A stretch of 64,000 bases of DNA. Origin: Phytophthora sp. 'mugwort'. Taxonomy: Eukaryota; Oomycota; Peronosporomycetes; Peronosporales; Peronosporaceae. Position numbers and translations under genes: made by a program. Positions 9,227 through 21,300 of the stretch are shown here, one piece after another. The DNA lies in NCBI GenBank assembly GCA_033558025.1, contig JAUCEF010000004.1, positions 2,418,001 to 2,482,000 of the forward strand, in the 5' to 3' direction. The notes beneath the pieces are model-generated. The model did no database searches. It was not told the DNA's origin and saw nothing but the letters and a program-made list of their open reading frames with translations. The stretch's first letter is position 1. Each line of letters opens with the position of its first letter.

Positions 9227-12200
9227 TCAATGCGAACACGCGTGGATACCGAGGGACGCCGTCAGATCCGTGTGGCGCGGTCCTGGCAGTGCCTTGGTCA
9301 TGATGTCCGCCAGCATGATAGAAGTCTCGCAGTACTCGAGCTTGACTTCGCCGCGCTTGACCTCATCACGGATGTGATGGTACTTGATGTCGATGTGCTT
9401 GGCGCGACCGTGGTTCACTGGGTTCTTCGTCATCTTGATGCACGACTGGTTGTCTTCGCGGATCTTGAGCTCGGGTCCAGTCTCGTTGGCAGCCGCCAAA
9501 ATCTCGCATAGCAGGCGATGAATCCACTTGCCTTCTTGGATCGCCAGACTGAGCGCGATGTATTCCGCCTCGCTCGTAGACAGCGAAACACTTGACTGCT
9601 TCTTGCTTCCCCAGCTCACTGGCGCACCCATCATCATGAACGTGTAGCCGGAAGTCGACTTGCGGTCCGCGAGGTCGCCAGCCCAGTCCGCATCCGAATA
9701 CCCACGAAAGTCGATCTTGTTGCCTGGCTTGAAACAGATTCCATGCGTCTTGGTGCCTTGTAGATAGCGAAAAATGCGCTTGACCGCAACCCAGTGTTCC
9801 TCTTGGGGGTTCTCCATGAAGCGCGATACATAGCCTACTGCGTACGCGATATCCGGGCGAGTAGCAGTCATCAAGTGCATGAGGGCACCCACAGCTTCGC
9901 GAAACGGAGCGTTCAGCTTGGTCGCTGCGTCACTTGGAACCAGTCGAGTGCTCATGTCTACCGGACTCACCACAGCCTTGCACTCGTCCATACCGAAACG
10001 CTTCAGGATATCATCCACATAACGCCGCTGGCACATCGTCACGCTGCCGTCCGGGCCATCCACCAGCTCGATTCCAAGGACGAACACACACTTGCCGCTG
10101 TCGGTCATCTCGAAGCGTGTCTTGAGGTCGGTCTTCGTGCGTGAGATCAGCTCGGGTGAACTTCCGGTGACCAACACATCGTCCACGTAGACCAGCACGA
10201 GCACACAGTGGCCATCGACAACCTTGATGTAGAGGCACGGGTCGAAGGCTGAAACTTGAAAACCGATAGAACACACGAATTCGTCGAAGGTCTCGTTCCA
10301 TACGCGCGAAGCTTGCTTGAGACCGTAAATCGCCTTCACCAATTCCAGGCAGTCGAAATCACCATCCAGCTCGACGCCTTCAGGAACCACGCAGAACACC
10401 AACTCCTTCATGACGCCGTACAGAAATGCCGTTACCACGTCGAGTTGGTCGAGGGGCCAGTCGAAATACTTGGCAATCGCGATGACCATGCGCAGCGTCA
10501 CGTACTTGACCACGGGCGAGAACGTCTCCGTGTAGTCGATGCCGTACTTTTGCTTGAAACCCTTGGCCACCAGGCGCGCCTTGTACTTCTCGATCGATCC
10601 GTCGGCTTTGCGCTTAATCTTGAACACCCACTTGGTACCGATGGCGCTTTGTCCGCTGGGCAACTTGGCAGCACGAAACACACCACGAAGTCGCATCGAC
10701 TTTAACTCAGCACGAATCGCCTTGCGCCAGTGCAATTGGTCCGGGCCGTTGACCGCTTCTTGGAATGTCGACGGCTCCGATAAGTCCACGGCTGCTTCGA
10801 CCGCGTTGGCACTTGCACGCCAAAACACAGATGGAGTCGATTCTTCATCTTGGTCTCCAGACTTTTCTTCTTCATCTGCGTCTGTTCGGTGCGAAGGGGA
10901 GTCGTTCGGTGCACTTGCTTCTTCCAGTCCAGGTCGATGACGCACAGCGCGCGGTCTTCTGGCAGCTTCATCTTCGTCACTCGGGCGGCTCTTGCGCTTC
11001 CCTGCCTGTTTGTACTCCGTCTGGCGCGGACCATCATCGTCGATGTCGAGCGAGTCGAAGTCCAGGTCGTCGACATCTTCATCAGAAATCGACGGTGAAA
11101 ATCCAAAGGTTGATTCATCGAAGTTGACATCGCGACTGATGACCACCTGCCCCGCCTCGATGTCATAAAGTCGATACGCCTTGGACACTTCTTCGTAACC
11201 CAGAAACAATCCGGCGCGAGCCTTGGGATCCCACTTGAGTCGCTTCTCCTTCGGAGTCAGGATGTACGTCCGACAGCCGAAAACACGCATGTGCTTCACA
11301 CTCGGCTTGGACTTGTAGACGATCTCGAACGGAGTCTTGTGCTCGATCTTGGGTGACGGCAGGCGGTTCTTCACATAGATGGCCGTCATCGCCGCCTCAG
11401 CCCAGAAACACTTGTCCAGCTTGGCGTGATGCAACATGCTGCGGCCGATCGTGACGATAGTTCGGATGGCTCGCTCTGCCGTGCCGTTGGTCTGGTGCGC
11501 GTACGGAACCGTGGTTTGCTGCTCGATGCCTTCGTCTTCGTAAAAATCCTTGAGCGAGTTAGTCGCAAACTCACGAGCTCCGTCGTGCCGCACAAACTTG
11601 ACCTTCTTGCCGAACTGCGTCTGCACCTTCATGATGTATGTCTTGATGCAGTCTTCACTTTCCGACTTGGCACGCAGACAGAAACCCTTCATGCATCCGC
11701 TGGCTTCGTCCACGATCAGGAGCAGGTACTTGCTACCGCCAAGCGAGTTTTCCTCCATGGGTCCGCAGATGTCAAAGTGGAGCAGCTCAAATGTGTCGTA
11801 GCGACGCTTGTCACGGTTGCTTGGGAATGGTTTTTGGACCATTTTGCCTTGCTGGCAACCACGACACACACTTGGTCCACTCGACTTGGAAGGTGCTTTC
11901 GCGTCCTTGATCATCTTGGTGTCGACCATCTTGCGAAGAACCTCGACTGGAGCGTGACCCATACGCGCGTGCAAATCGACCGTCCTTCCACTTGTCGCCG
12001 CATTTGCCGATCGCTGAGGTGTGCGAAGCCAGTAGAGTCCGTCCACGAGATCCGCCGTCGCCACCACTTGATTCGAGTCCTTGCGCGAAACGTGCATCTC
12101 AGTGCCGTCAAATACCACTTGGAACTTGCCATGCTTGTTTATCTGCGGCACTGAAAGCAGATTCTTGCTCATATTTGGCACGTAAAGCGCGTTCTTGATC

Positions 12201-13267
12201 TCGATCTCGCGCTCGTCGCCGTTAGGCAGGACCACTCTTTCCACGATGGTCCCCACACCCTTGATGGCAGCCTTGTTGCCATCGGCCACCGAAAGTTCGC
12301 CTTCACTTCGCTCGATTAAATTGGCGAACTTGGACTTGTCGTTGCAAATATGGTGCGTTGCGCCGCTGTCGACCGCCCACATCCCGGACACATTCTTGTC
12401 CGTCGAAACTCCACATTCCAGTGAAACCGCGAACGCTACTCGATCGTAGTCGTAGTCGTAGCCGTTGCTGTCGTTTCTCCACTGGATGTTGTTGGCCCCG
12501 CGTCCACGGCCGTTGCCGCCGCGTCTTGGCCCTCTGTTCTCGTCCTTCTGCTTGGTCCAGCACTTGTCAATGACATGCCCCAATTTTCCGCAGTACGTGC
12601 ATTGGCGAGGCTCACGGTCGGTGTTGAACGCCTTGGCCGCGTTCTCAGTCTTCACCGTCGCCGTCTTCTCGCCTTGTCGCTTGATGTGCTCGTTCGTGAG
12701 CACCTTCACAACGTCTTGCGACCGCAGTTCAGCGCTGCTCATCTCCAAGTTCAGCACGACGTTCTCGTAGCTCTTGGGGAGGCTGCGCAACAAGCAGATC
12801 GCCACGTCCTCGTCCTCCATCTTGGCACCGATGCTGCTGAGCTTGGCGCTGATGTTGAGGACCTCGTTGCAATGATGCAACACATTGCCGCCTTCCGACA
12901 TCTCCATGCTGAAGAGCTGTCGCTTTAGGTAGATGCGACCAGCCTTCTGCGATCCACCGTACAGCGTCTTCAAGCGCGTCCACGCGATCCATGCTTCCTC
13001 GCAGTCGTCGACCACATGATGGTAGTCGGCGTCCATGTGAAGCAACATCAGTCCAAAAGCGATGTTGCTCGACTTGACATACTCGTCCTTGGCCCGGGAG
13101 TCCGTAAAGGATGGAGACGTTTCCCGATTCACCACATGCCACGTCGACTTGGTCAGGAACACGCCACGCATGTAGCGGTTCCACGTCGCGTAGTTGTCTC
13201 CGTTGAACTTGTCGATGGAGACCTTGGTCGAGACGTCTTGGGCAGAGGACATGGTGCTTGGGCTCAT
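9227..13267 (-). CDS. B1-i Copia polyprotein (gag-PR-IN-RT-RNase H), intact ORF
   Basis: 1346 codons with no interruption. The start is the ATG at 13267 within the primer-binding site. The frame is open further upstream through the LTR, but that part precedes the likely transcription start and has no further internal ATG, so I chose MSPSTMSS. Domains in order: UBN2-like gag ([17 protein letters not shown]), zinc knuckle [14 protein letters not shown] near residues 223-236, protease VDSGATHH with Asp near 300, integrase zinc-binding region, DDE core near D499/D562/E598 (35 residues between the last two), acidic linker, RT with YVDD at 10178-10189, RNase [10 protein letters not shown] near 1190. 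Unlike family A, the stop precedes the polypurine tract and LTR. The copy looks potentially autonomous. Confidence 0.95.
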   Translation of the reverse strand: MSPSTMSSAQDVSTKVSIDKFNGDNYATWNRYMRGVFLTKSTWHVVNRETSPSFTDSRAKDEYVKSSNIAFGLMLLHMDADYHHVVDDCEEAWIAWTRLKTLYGGSQKAGRIYLKRQLFSMEMSEGGNVLHHCNEVLNISAKLSSIGAKMEDEDVAICLLRSLPKSYENVVLNLEMSSAELRSQDVVKVLTNEHIKRQGEKTATVKTENAAKAFNTDREPRQCTYCGKLGHVIDKCWTKQKDENRGPRRGGNGRGRGANNIQWRNDSNGYDYDYDRVAFAVSLECGVSTDKNVSGMWAVDSGATHHICNDKSKFANLIERSEGELSVADGNKAAIKGVGTIVERVVLPNGDEREIEIKNALYVPNMSKNLLSVPQINKHGKFQVVFDGTEMHVSRKDSNQVVATADLVDGLYWLRTPQRSANAATSGRTVDLHARMGHAPVEVLRKMVDTKMIKDAKAPSKSSGPSVCRGCQQGKMVQKPFPSNRDKRRYDTFELLHFDICGPMEENSLGGSKYLLLIVDEASGCMKGFCLRAKSESEDCIKTYIMKVQTQFGKKVKFVRHDGAREFATNSLKDFYEDEGIEQQTTVPYAHQTNGTAERAIRTIVTIGRSMLHHAKLDKCFWAEAAMTAIYVKNRLPSPKIEHKTPFEIVYKSKPSVKHMRVFGCRTYILTPKEKRLKWDPKARAGLFLGYEEVSKAYRLYDIEAGQVVISRDVNFDESTFGFSPSISDEDVDDLDFDSLDIDDDGPRQTEYKQAGKRKSRPSDEDEAARRPRAVRHRPGLEEASAPNDSPSHRTDADEEEKSGDQDEESTPSVFWRASANAVEAAVDLSEPSTFQEAVNGPDQLHWRKAIRAELKSMRLRGVFRAAKLPSGQSAIGTKWVFKIKRKADGSIEKYKARLVAKGFKQKYGIDYTETFSPVVKYVTLRMVIAIAKYFDWPLDQLDVVTAFLYGVMKELVFCVVPEGVELDGDFDCLELVKAIYGLKQASRVWNETFDEFVCSIGFQVSAFDPCLYIKVVDGHCVLVLVYVDDVLVTGSSPELISRTKTDLKTRFEMTDSGKCVFVLGIELVDGPDGSVTMCQRRYVDDILKRFGMDECKAVVSPVDMSTRLVPSDAATKLNAPFREAVGALMHLMTATRPDIAYAVGYVSRFMENPQEEHWVAVKRIFRYLQGTKTHGICFKPGNKIDFRGYSDADWAGDLADRKSTSGYTFMMMGAPVSWGSKKQSSVSLSTSEAEYIALSLAIQEGKWIHRLLCEILAAANETGPELKIREDNQSCIKMTKNPVNHGRAKHIDIKYHHIRDEVKRGEVKLEYCETSIMLADIMTKALPGPRHTDLTASLGIHACSH

Positions 13268-13271
13268 AACC

Positions 13272-13615
13272 TGATGAAAGGTGTTGAGGTCTTGAAGCGA
13301 GGCTTGGATTGAGCGGAGGGAGTTCTGCACTTGGGTGCGGGGACCGGAGTGAAGACCACTTGAGCTGAAGAAGGAAGATTCGAAAGTGATTGATTTATCG
13401 GAGCTTACACTACCTAGTCTACCACATAGATATGCAGCCCTGCATCCAATCATTTGGTGCATCCAATCACCAACACTCCGCACTCGTCCAATCATCCTAC
13501 TCGTCTAATCATCGGTTGCGTAAACAACGTACCGTAAACATCGCGGGATCGTGTTGGACCGGTTCGGGTTAACCGGTTACTGGTACACAGTACCAAAACC
13601 TGGCAACCCTCAATA
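13272..13615 (-). repeat. B1-i 5' LTR (344 bp)
   Basis: Abuts the PBS (13260-13271, complement of GGTTATGAGCCC) and ends at TSD GTTCG. Confidence 0.95.
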
Positions 13616-13634
13616 GTTCGCATTGAGGGGGCGC

Positions 13635-13840
13635 TATTGAGGGTTGCCGGGTTTTGGTACTGTGTACCAGTAACCGGTTAACCCGAACCGGTCCAACACG
13701 ATCCCGCGATGTTTACGGTACGTTGTTTACGCCACCGATGATTAGACGAGTAGGATGATTGGACGAACACCGGTGAGTGATGGTTGATTAGATGCACTAG
13801 GTGATAGGACGCAGGGTCGCGTGTCTATAACAGTAGGGTG
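13635..13840 (+). repeat. HB 3' LTR, left part (interrupted, B1/B2 chimera)
   Basis: Begins TATTGAGGGTTGCC like B1, then from about CCACCGATGATTAG reads as B2 (GAACACCGGTGAGTGATGG). A polypurine tract (GAGGGGGCG plus one extra C) precedes it. A2-i splits it at GGGTG (13836-13840). Confidence 0.9.
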
Positions 13841-14153
13841 TGTTGTCAAGGAGACGCCTCGAGCAGCTGCTGTATACCGGTAGGATACCGGTATGACCTT
13901 CACTCAGTGGCACCTCAATCACTCCGGCGATTACGGGACGATGATTACGATGCACGTGGGTACAAGATTGTGGGTACAAGATGGGCATCGACGTGGCGCT
14001 CTGCGATTGGCTGAAGTAACTCAGTATCCAGTAGAGAATCCAGTAGAGTGTACCCAGTAGGTAGAACTGTAGGCTTAGAGGTAGCAAGGAGTTTGCGAAC
14101 TAAGGACCTAAATCAATCACTTTGCATTTTGCCATCAAGTGACCAAGCCTTTT
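13841..14153 (+). repeat. A2-i 5' LTR (313 bp)
   Basis: TGTTGTCAAGGAGACGCCTC...CCTTTT, followed directly by the PBS GGTTATGAGCCC at 14154-14165. Confidence 0.95.
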
Positions 14154-14157
14154 GGTT

Positions 14158-14946
14158 ATGAGCCCAAGCCCCGCCTTCTCTGAAGACCCCGACTACGCCT
14201 TCGCCATGGACGCCACGCCGCCTTCTGCCTTCCGCATCAACAAGTTCGACGGAGCTAACTTCCACACGTGGAAGTTCAAGATGCAGATGGTGCTCGAGGA
14301 GCGCGAACTGTGGGAAGTGACAAGTGGGGAAGTGAAGCTGGAGCACTGCCAGACTGCGGCGGATCAAGCGCTCTTTCGGAAGAAGTCGCGCAAGGCGCTG
14401 GCGATGATCTGTCTCGCGATGGAGGATTCGCAGCTGCCGCTGGTTCGCTCGGCGAGTGGCGCGCATGATGCATGGTCAAGACTGGAAGGACACTTCGAGA
14501 AGAAGAGTTTGGCCAACAAGCTCTTTCTTCGTCGGCGTTTCTTCACGCTCATGATGGAGGAAGGTGATGATGTGCTTCAACACATCAACAAGCTCAAGAC
14601 TCTGGCGGAACAGCTCGACGCGGTCGGCGCTCCGGTCAGCGAGGACGACTTGGTGATCACGCTTCTCGGGAGCCTGAGCGAGTCGTATCAGTTCCTGATC
14701 ACGGCGTTGGAGTCAAGATCCGACACGCTGACGTGGGAGCTGGTGACGTCTCGGCTGCTACATGAAGACATGAAGCGCAAGGAGCAGGGTGGCGATGGAG
14801 ATGGCGCCGCGCCTGGCCAGGCGTTCATGATGAGGGACAACAAGCATAAGGGCCGACCGTCGAAGAAGAACGGTGCGTGCCACAACTGCGGCAAGCATGG
14901 ACATTGGATCGCGGAGTGTCCCTCGCGGATCCATGACAACACGTGA
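14158..14946 (+). pseudogene. A2-i polyprotein, segment 1 (gag with zinc knuckle), disrupted
   Basis: N-terminal 262 residues of the A2 polyprotein: gag with FRINKFDG and HTWKFKMQMVLEE, ending just past the nucleocapsid knuckle CHNCGKHGHWIAEC. The B1-ii LTR enters after the codon for Thr (ACG, 14941-14943) and its first bases give an immediate TGA, so a truncated gag-only protein could still be made from the intact LTR promoter. Whether such a capsid-like protein is expressed or interferes with other copies is not known. The remaining segments lie at 24427-26839 and 31558-32499. Confidence 0.9.
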
Positions 14947-15286
14947 TAAAGGTGTTGAGGTCTTGAAGCGAGGCTTGGATTGAGCGGAGGGAGTTCTGCA
15001 CTTGGGTGCGGGGACCGGAGTGAAGACCACTTGAGCTGAAGAAGGAAGATTCGAAAGTGATTGATTTATCGGAGCTTACACTACCTAGTCTACCACATAG
15101 ATATGCAGCCCTGCATCCAATCATTTGGTGCATCCAATCACCAACACTCCGCACTCGTCCAATCATCCTACTCGTCTAATCATCGGTTGCGTAAACAACG
15201 TACCGTAAACATCGCGGGATCGTGTTGGACCGGTTCGGGTTAACCGGTTACTGGTACACAGTACCAAAACCTGGCAACCCTCAATA
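14944..15286 (-). repeat. B1-ii 3' LTR (343 bp)
   Basis: On the element strand TATTGAGGG...CTTTATCA; bounded outside by TSD ACACG. Confidence 0.95.
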
Positions 15287-15293
15287 CGCCCCC

Positions 15294-18008
15294 TCAATGC
15301 GAACACGCGTGGATACCGAGGGACGCCGTCAGATCCGTGTGGCGCGGTCCTGGCAGTGCCTTGGTCATGATGTCCGCCAGCATGATAGAAGTCTCGCAGT
15401 ACTCGAGCTTGACTTCGCCGCGCTTGACCTCATCACGGATGTGATGGTACTTGATGTCGATGTGCTTGGCGCGACCGTGGTTCACTGGGTTCTTCGTCAT
15501 CTTGATGCACGACTGGTTGTCTTCGCGGATCTTGAGCTCGGGTCCAGTCTCGTTGGCAGCCGCCAAAATCTCGCATAGCAGGCGATGAATCCACTTGCCT
15601 TCTTGGATCGCCAGACTGAGCGCGATGTATTCCGCCTCGCTCGTAGACAGCGAAACACTTGACTGCTTCTTGCTTCCCCAGCTCACTGGCGCACCCATCA
15701 TCATGAACGTGTAGCCGGAAGTCGACTTGCGGTCCGCGAGGTCGCCAGCCCAGTCCGCATCCGAATACCCACGAAAGTCGATCTTGTTGCCTGGCTTGAA
15801 ACAGATTCCATGCGTCTTGGTGCCTTGTAGATAGCGAAAAATGCGCTTGACCGCAACCCAGTGTTCCTCTTGGGGGTTCTCCATGAAGCGCGATACATAG
15901 CCTACTGCGTACGCGATATCCGGGCGAGTAGCAGTCATCAAGTGCATGAGGGCACCCACAGCTTCGCGAAACGGAGCGTTCACCTTGGTCGCTGCGTCAC
16001 TTGGAACCAGTCGAGTGCTCATGTCTACCGGACTCACCACAGCCTTGCACTCGTCCATACCGAAACGCTTCAGGATATCATCCACATAACGCCGCTGGCA
16101 CATCGTCACGCTGCCGTCCGGGCCATCCACCAGCTCGATTCCAAGGACGAACACACACTTGCCGCTGTCGGTCATCTCGAAGCGTGTCTTGAGGTCGGTC
16201 TTCGTGCGTGAGATCAGCTCGGGTGAACTTCCGGTGACCAACACATCGTCCACGTAGACCAGCACGAGCACACAGTGGCCATCGACAACCTTGATGTAGA
16301 GGCACGGGTCGAAGGCTGAAACTTGAAAACCGATAGAACACACGAATTCGTCGAAGGTCTCGTTCCATACGCGCGAAGCTTGCTTGAGACCGTAAATCGC
16401 CTTGACCAATTCCAGGCAGTCGAAATCACCATCCAGCTCGACGCCTTCAGGAACCACGCAGAACACCAACTCCTTCATGACGCCGTACAGAAATGCCGTT
16501 ACCACGTCGAGTTGGTCGAGGGGCCAGTCGAAATACTTGGCAATCGCGATGACCATGCGCAGCGTCACGTACTTGACCACGGGCGAGAACGTCTCCGTGT
16601 AGTCGATGCCGTACTTTTGCTTGAAACCCTTGGCCACCAGGCGCGCCTTGTACTTCTCGATCGATCCGTCGGCTTTGCGCTTAATCTTGAACACCCACTT
16701 GGTACCGATGGCGCTTTGTTCGCTGGGCAACTTGGCAGCACGAAACACACCACGAAGTCGCATCGACTTTAACTCAGCACGAATCGCCTTGCGCCAGTGC
16801 AATTGGTCCGGGCCGTTGACCGCTTCTTGGAATGTCGACGGCTCCGATAAGTCCACGGCTGCTTCGACCGCGTTGGCACTTGCACGCCAAAACACAGATG
16901 GAGTCGATTCTTCATCTTGGTCTCCAGACTTTTCTTCTTCATCTGCGTCTGTTCGGTGCGAAGGGGAGTCGTTCGGTGCACTTGCTTCTTCCAGTCCAGG
17001 TCGATGACGCACAGCGCGCGGTCTTCTGGCAGCTTCATCTTCGTCACTCGGGCGGCTCTTGCGCTTCCCTGCCTGTTTGTACTCCGTCTGGCGCGGACCA
17101 TCATCGTCGATGTCGAGCGAGTCGAAGTCCAGGTCGTCGACATCTTCATCAGAAATCGACGGTGAAAATCCAAAGGTTGATTCATCGAAGTTGACATCGC
17201 GACTGATGACCACCTGCCCCGCCTCGATGTCATAAAGTCGATACGCCTTGGACACTTCTTCGTAACCCAGAAACAATCCGGCGCGAGCCTTGGGATCCCA
17301 CTTGAGTCGCTTCTCCTTCGGAGTCAGGATGTACGTCCGACAGCCGAAAACACGCATGTGCTTCACACTCGGCTTGGACTTGTAGACGATCTCGAACGGA
17401 GTCTTGTGCTCGATCTTGGGTGACGGCAGGCGGTTCTTCACATAGATGGCCGTCATCGCCGCCTCAGCCCAGAAACACTTGTCCAGCTTGGCGTGATGCA
17501 ACATGCTGCGGCCGATCGTGACGATAGTTCGGATGGCTCGCTCTGCCGTGCCGTTGGTCTGGTGCGCGTACGGAACCGTGGTTTGCTGCTCGATGCCTTC
17601 GTCTTCGTAAAAATCCTTGAGCGAGTTAGTCGCAAACTCACGAGCTCCGTCGTGCCGCACAAACTTGACCTTCTTGCCGAACTGCGTCTGCACCTTCATG
17701 ATGTATGTCTTGATGCAGTCTTCACTTTCCGACTTGGCACGCAGACAGAAACCCTTCATGCATCCGCTGGCTTCGTCCACGATCAGGAGCAGGTACTTGC
17801 TACCGCCAAGCGAGTTTTCCTCCATGGGTCCGCAGATGTCAAAGTGGAGCAGCTCAAATGTGTCGTAGCGACGCTTGTCACGGTTGCTTGGGAATGGTTT
17901 TTGGACCATTTTGCCTTGCTGGCAACCACGACACACACTTGGTCCACTCGACTTGGAAGGTGCTTTCGCGTCCTTGATCATCTTGGTGTCGACCATCTTG
18001 CGAAGAAC
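15294..18008 (-). pseudogene. B1-ii polyprotein, C-terminal segment (IN-RT-RNase H)
   Basis: C-terminal two thirds of the B1 polyprotein, open from the insertion boundary at 18008 to the stop at 15294. Contains the integrase zinc-binding cysteines (CRGCQQGK), DDE core, acidic linker, RT with YVDD at 16245-16256, and RNase H (YSDADWAGD). The N-terminal gag-protease segment is at 22749-24079 on the far side of B1-iii. The two share the duplicated AGAAC. I see no stop or frameshift apart from the insertion, so disruption is by transposition alone. Confidence 0.92.
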
Positions 18009-18352
18009 TATTGAGGGTTGCCAGGTTTTGGTACTGTGTACCAGTAACCGGTTAACCCGAACCGGTCCAACACGATCCCGCGATGTTTACGGTACGTTGT
18101 TTACGCAACCGATGATTAGACGAGTAGGATGATTGGACGAGTGCGGAGTGTTGGTGATTGGATGCACCAAATGATTGGATGCAGGGCTGCATATCTATGT
18201 GGTAGACTAGGTAGTGTAAGCTCCGATAAATCAATCACTTTCGAATCTTCCTTCTTCAGCTCAAGTGGTCTTCACTCCGGTCCCCGCACCCAAGTGCAGA
18301 ACTCCCTCCGCTCAATCCAAGCCTCGCTTCAAGACCTCAACACCTTTCATCA
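18009..18352 (+). repeat. B1-iii 5' LTR (344 bp)
   Basis: TATTGAGGG...CATCA. U3 begins with the hairpin GGTACTGTGTACC (18030-18042) and overlapping palindromes AACCGGTT and GGTTAACC (18046-18057). Confidence 0.96.
18235..18241 (+). promoter_or_regulatory. Candidate initiator (INR) in B1 LTR
   Basis: TCACTTT fits the oomycete INR consensus YCAYTYY and is shared with family A in the context AATCA-ATCACTTT. It would place transcription start about 116 bases before the LTR end. No good FPR match follows (CGAATCTTCC). Inferred only. Confidence 0.45.
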
Positions 18353-18364
18353 GGTTATGAGCCC
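18353..18364 (+). other. Primer-binding site of B1-iii, containing the start codon
   Basis: GGTTATGAGCCC directly follows the LTR with no spacer. Identity with family A continues for four more bases (AAGC). It matches the complement of the initiator tRNA anticodon arm, including the CAU anticodon opposite the ATG at 18357. Confidence 0.8.
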
Positions 18365-21300
18365 AAGCACCATGTCCTCTGCCCAAGACGTCTCGACCAA
18401 GGTCTCCATCGACAAGTTCAACGGAGACAACTACGCGACGTGGAACCGCTACATGCGTGGCGTGTTCCTGACCAAGTCGACGTGGCATGTGGTGAATCGG
18501 GAAACGTCTCCATCCTTTACGGACTCCCGGGCCAAGGACGAGTATGTCAAGTCGAGCAACATCGCTTTTGGACTGATGTTGCTTCACATGGACGCCGACT
18601 ACCATCATGTGGTCGACGACTGCGAGGAAGCATGGATCGCGTGGACGCGCTTGAAGACGCTGTACGGTGGATCGCAGAAGGCTGGTCGCATCTACCTAAA
18701 GCGACAGCTCTTCAGCATGGAGATGTCGGAAGGCGGCAATGTGTTGCATCATTGCAACGAGGTCCTCAACATCAGCGCCAAGCTCAGCAGCATCGGTGCC
18801 AAGATGGAGGACGAGGACGTGGCGATCTGCTTGTTGCGCAGCCTCCCCAAGAGCTACGAGAACGTCGTGCTGAACTTGGAGATGAGCAGCGCTGAACTGC
18901 GGTCGCAAGACGTTGTGAAGGTGCTCACGAACGAGCACATCAAGCGACAAGGCGAGAAGACGGCGACGGTGAAGACTGAGAACGCGGCCAAGGCGTTCAA
19001 CACCGACCGTGAGCCTCGCCAATGCACGTACTGCGGAAAATTGGGGCATGTCATTGACAAGTGCTGGACCAAGCAGAAGGACGAGAACAGAGGGCCAAGA
19101 CGCGGCGGCAACGGCCGTGGACGCGGGGCCAACAACATCCAGTGGAGAAACGACAGCAACGGCTACGACTACGACTACGATCGAGTAGCGTTCGCGGTTT
19201 CACTGGAATGTGGAGTTTCGACGGACAAGAATGTGTCCGGGATGTGGGCGGTCGACAGCGGCGCAACGCACCATATTTGCAACGACAAGTCCAAGTTCGC
19301 CAATTTAATCGAGCGAAGTGAAGGCGAACTTTCGGTGGCCGATGGCAACAAGGCTGCCATCAAGGGTGTGGGGACCATCGTGGAAAGAGTGGTCCTGCCT
19401 AACGGCGACGAGCGCGAGATCGAGATCAAGAACGCGCTTTACGTGCCAAATATGAGCAAGAATCTGCTTTCAGTGCCGCAGATAAACAAGCATGGCAAGT
19501 TCCAAGTGGTATTTGACGGCACTGAGATGCACGTTTCGCGCAAGGACTCGAATCAAGTGGTGGCGACGGCGGATCTCGTGGACGGACTCTACTGGCTTCG
19601 CACACCTCAGCGATCGGCAAATGCGGCGACAAGTGGAAGGACGGTCGATTTGCACGCGCGTATGGGTCACGCTCCAGTCGAGGTTCTTCGCAAGATGGTC
19701 GACACCAAGATGATCAAGGACGCGAAAGCACCTTCCAAGTCGAGTGGACCAAGTGTGTGTCGTGGTTGCCAGCAAGGCAAAATGGTCCAAAAACCATTCC
19801 CAAGCAACCGTGACAAGCGTCGCTACGACACATTTGAGCTGCTCCACTTTGACATCTGCGGACCCATGGAGGAAAACTCGCTTGGCGGTAGCAAGTACCT
19901 GCTCCTGATCGTGGACGAAGCCAGCGGATGCATGAAGGGTTTCTGTCTGCGTGCCAAGTCGGAAAGTGAAGACTGCATCAAGACATACATCATGAAGGTG
20001 CAGACGCAGTTCGGCAAGAAGGTCAAGTTTGTGCGGCACGACGGAGCTCGTGAGTTTGCGACTAACTCGCTCAAGGATTTTTACGAAGACGAAGGCATCG
20101 AGCAGCAAACCACGGTTCCGTACGCGCACCAGACCAACGGCACGGCAGAGCGAGCCATCCGAACTATCGTCACGATCGGCCGCAGCATGTTGCATCACGC
20201 CAAGCTGGACAAGTGTTTCTGGGCTGAGGCGGCGATGACGGCCATCTATGTGAAGAACCGCCTGCCGTCACCCAAGATCGAGCACAAGACTCCGTTCGAG
20301 ATCGTCTACAAGTCCAAGCCGAGTGTGAAGCACATGCGTGTTTTCGGCTGTCGGACGTACATCCTGACTCCGAAGGAGAAGCGACTCAAGTGGGATCCCA
20401 AGGCTCGCGCCGGATTGTTTCTGGGTTACGAAGAAGTGTCCAAGGCGTATCGACTTTATGACATCGAGGCGGGGCAGGTGGTCATCAGTCGCGATGTCAA
20501 CTTCGATGAATCAACCTTTGGATTTTCACCGTCGATTTCTGATGAAGATGTCGACGACCTGGACTTCGACTCGCTCGACATCGACGATGATGGTCCGCGC
20601 CAGACGGAGTACAAACAGGCAGGGAAGCGCAAGAGCCGCCCGAGTGACGAAGATGAAGCTGCCAGAAGACCGCGCGCTGTGCGTCATCGACCTGGACTGG
20701 AAGAAGCAAGTGCACCGAACGACTCCCCTTCGCACCGAACAGACGCAGATGAAGAAGAAAAGTCTGGAGACCAAGATGAAGAATCGACTCCATCTGTGTT
20801 TTGGCGTGCAAGTGCCAACGCGGTCGAAGCAGCCGTGGACTTATCGGAGCCGTCGACATTCCAAGAAGCGGTCAACGGCCCGGACCAATTGCACTGGCGC
20901 AAGGCGATTCGTGCTGAGTTAAAGTCGATGCGACTTCGTGGTGTGTTTCGTGCTGCCAAGTTGCCCAGCGGACAAAGCGCCATCGGTACCAAGTGGGTGT
21001 TCAAGATTAAGCGCAAAGCCGACGGATCGATCGAGAAGTACAAGGCGCGCCTGGTGGCCAAGGGTTTCAAGCAAAAGTACGGCATCGACTACACGGAGAC
21101 GTTCTCGCCCGTGGTCAAGTACGTGACGCTGCGCATGGTCATCGCGATTGCCAAGTATTTCGACTGGCCCCTCGACCAACTCGACGTGGTAACGGCATTT
21201 CTGTACGGCGTCATGAAGGAGTTGGTGTTCTGCGTGGTTCCTGAAGGCGTCGAGCTGGATGGTGATTTCGACTGCCTGGAATTGGTGAAGGCGATTTACG

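Larger units (their letters stand above)
8876..13615 (-). mobile_element. B1-i: complete Copia-type element with intact ORF
   Basis: Minus-strand element of 4740 bp bounded by the duplication GTTCG (8871-8875 and 13616-13620). 3' LTR 8876-9219, 5' LTR 13272-13615, both 344 bp and apparently identical, so insertion is recent. Its conceptual product appears identical to that of B1-iii (18009-22748), also 4740 bp and in the opposite orientation. Confidence 0.95.

Noticed and set aside
13616..13634. Possible independent solo B1 LTR at 13635
   Set aside because: The duplicated GTTCG, coding end and polypurine tract join it to 8385-8875, so it is the 3' LTR of HB split by B1-i and A2-i.
18129..18356. 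In-frame N-terminal extension of the B1 polyprotein through the 5' LTR ([14 protein letters not shown]...)
   Set aside because: The upstream ATGs precede the likely transcription start (INR 18235-18241), and the frame is broken in the 343-bp LTR copies, so the extension is not conserved.
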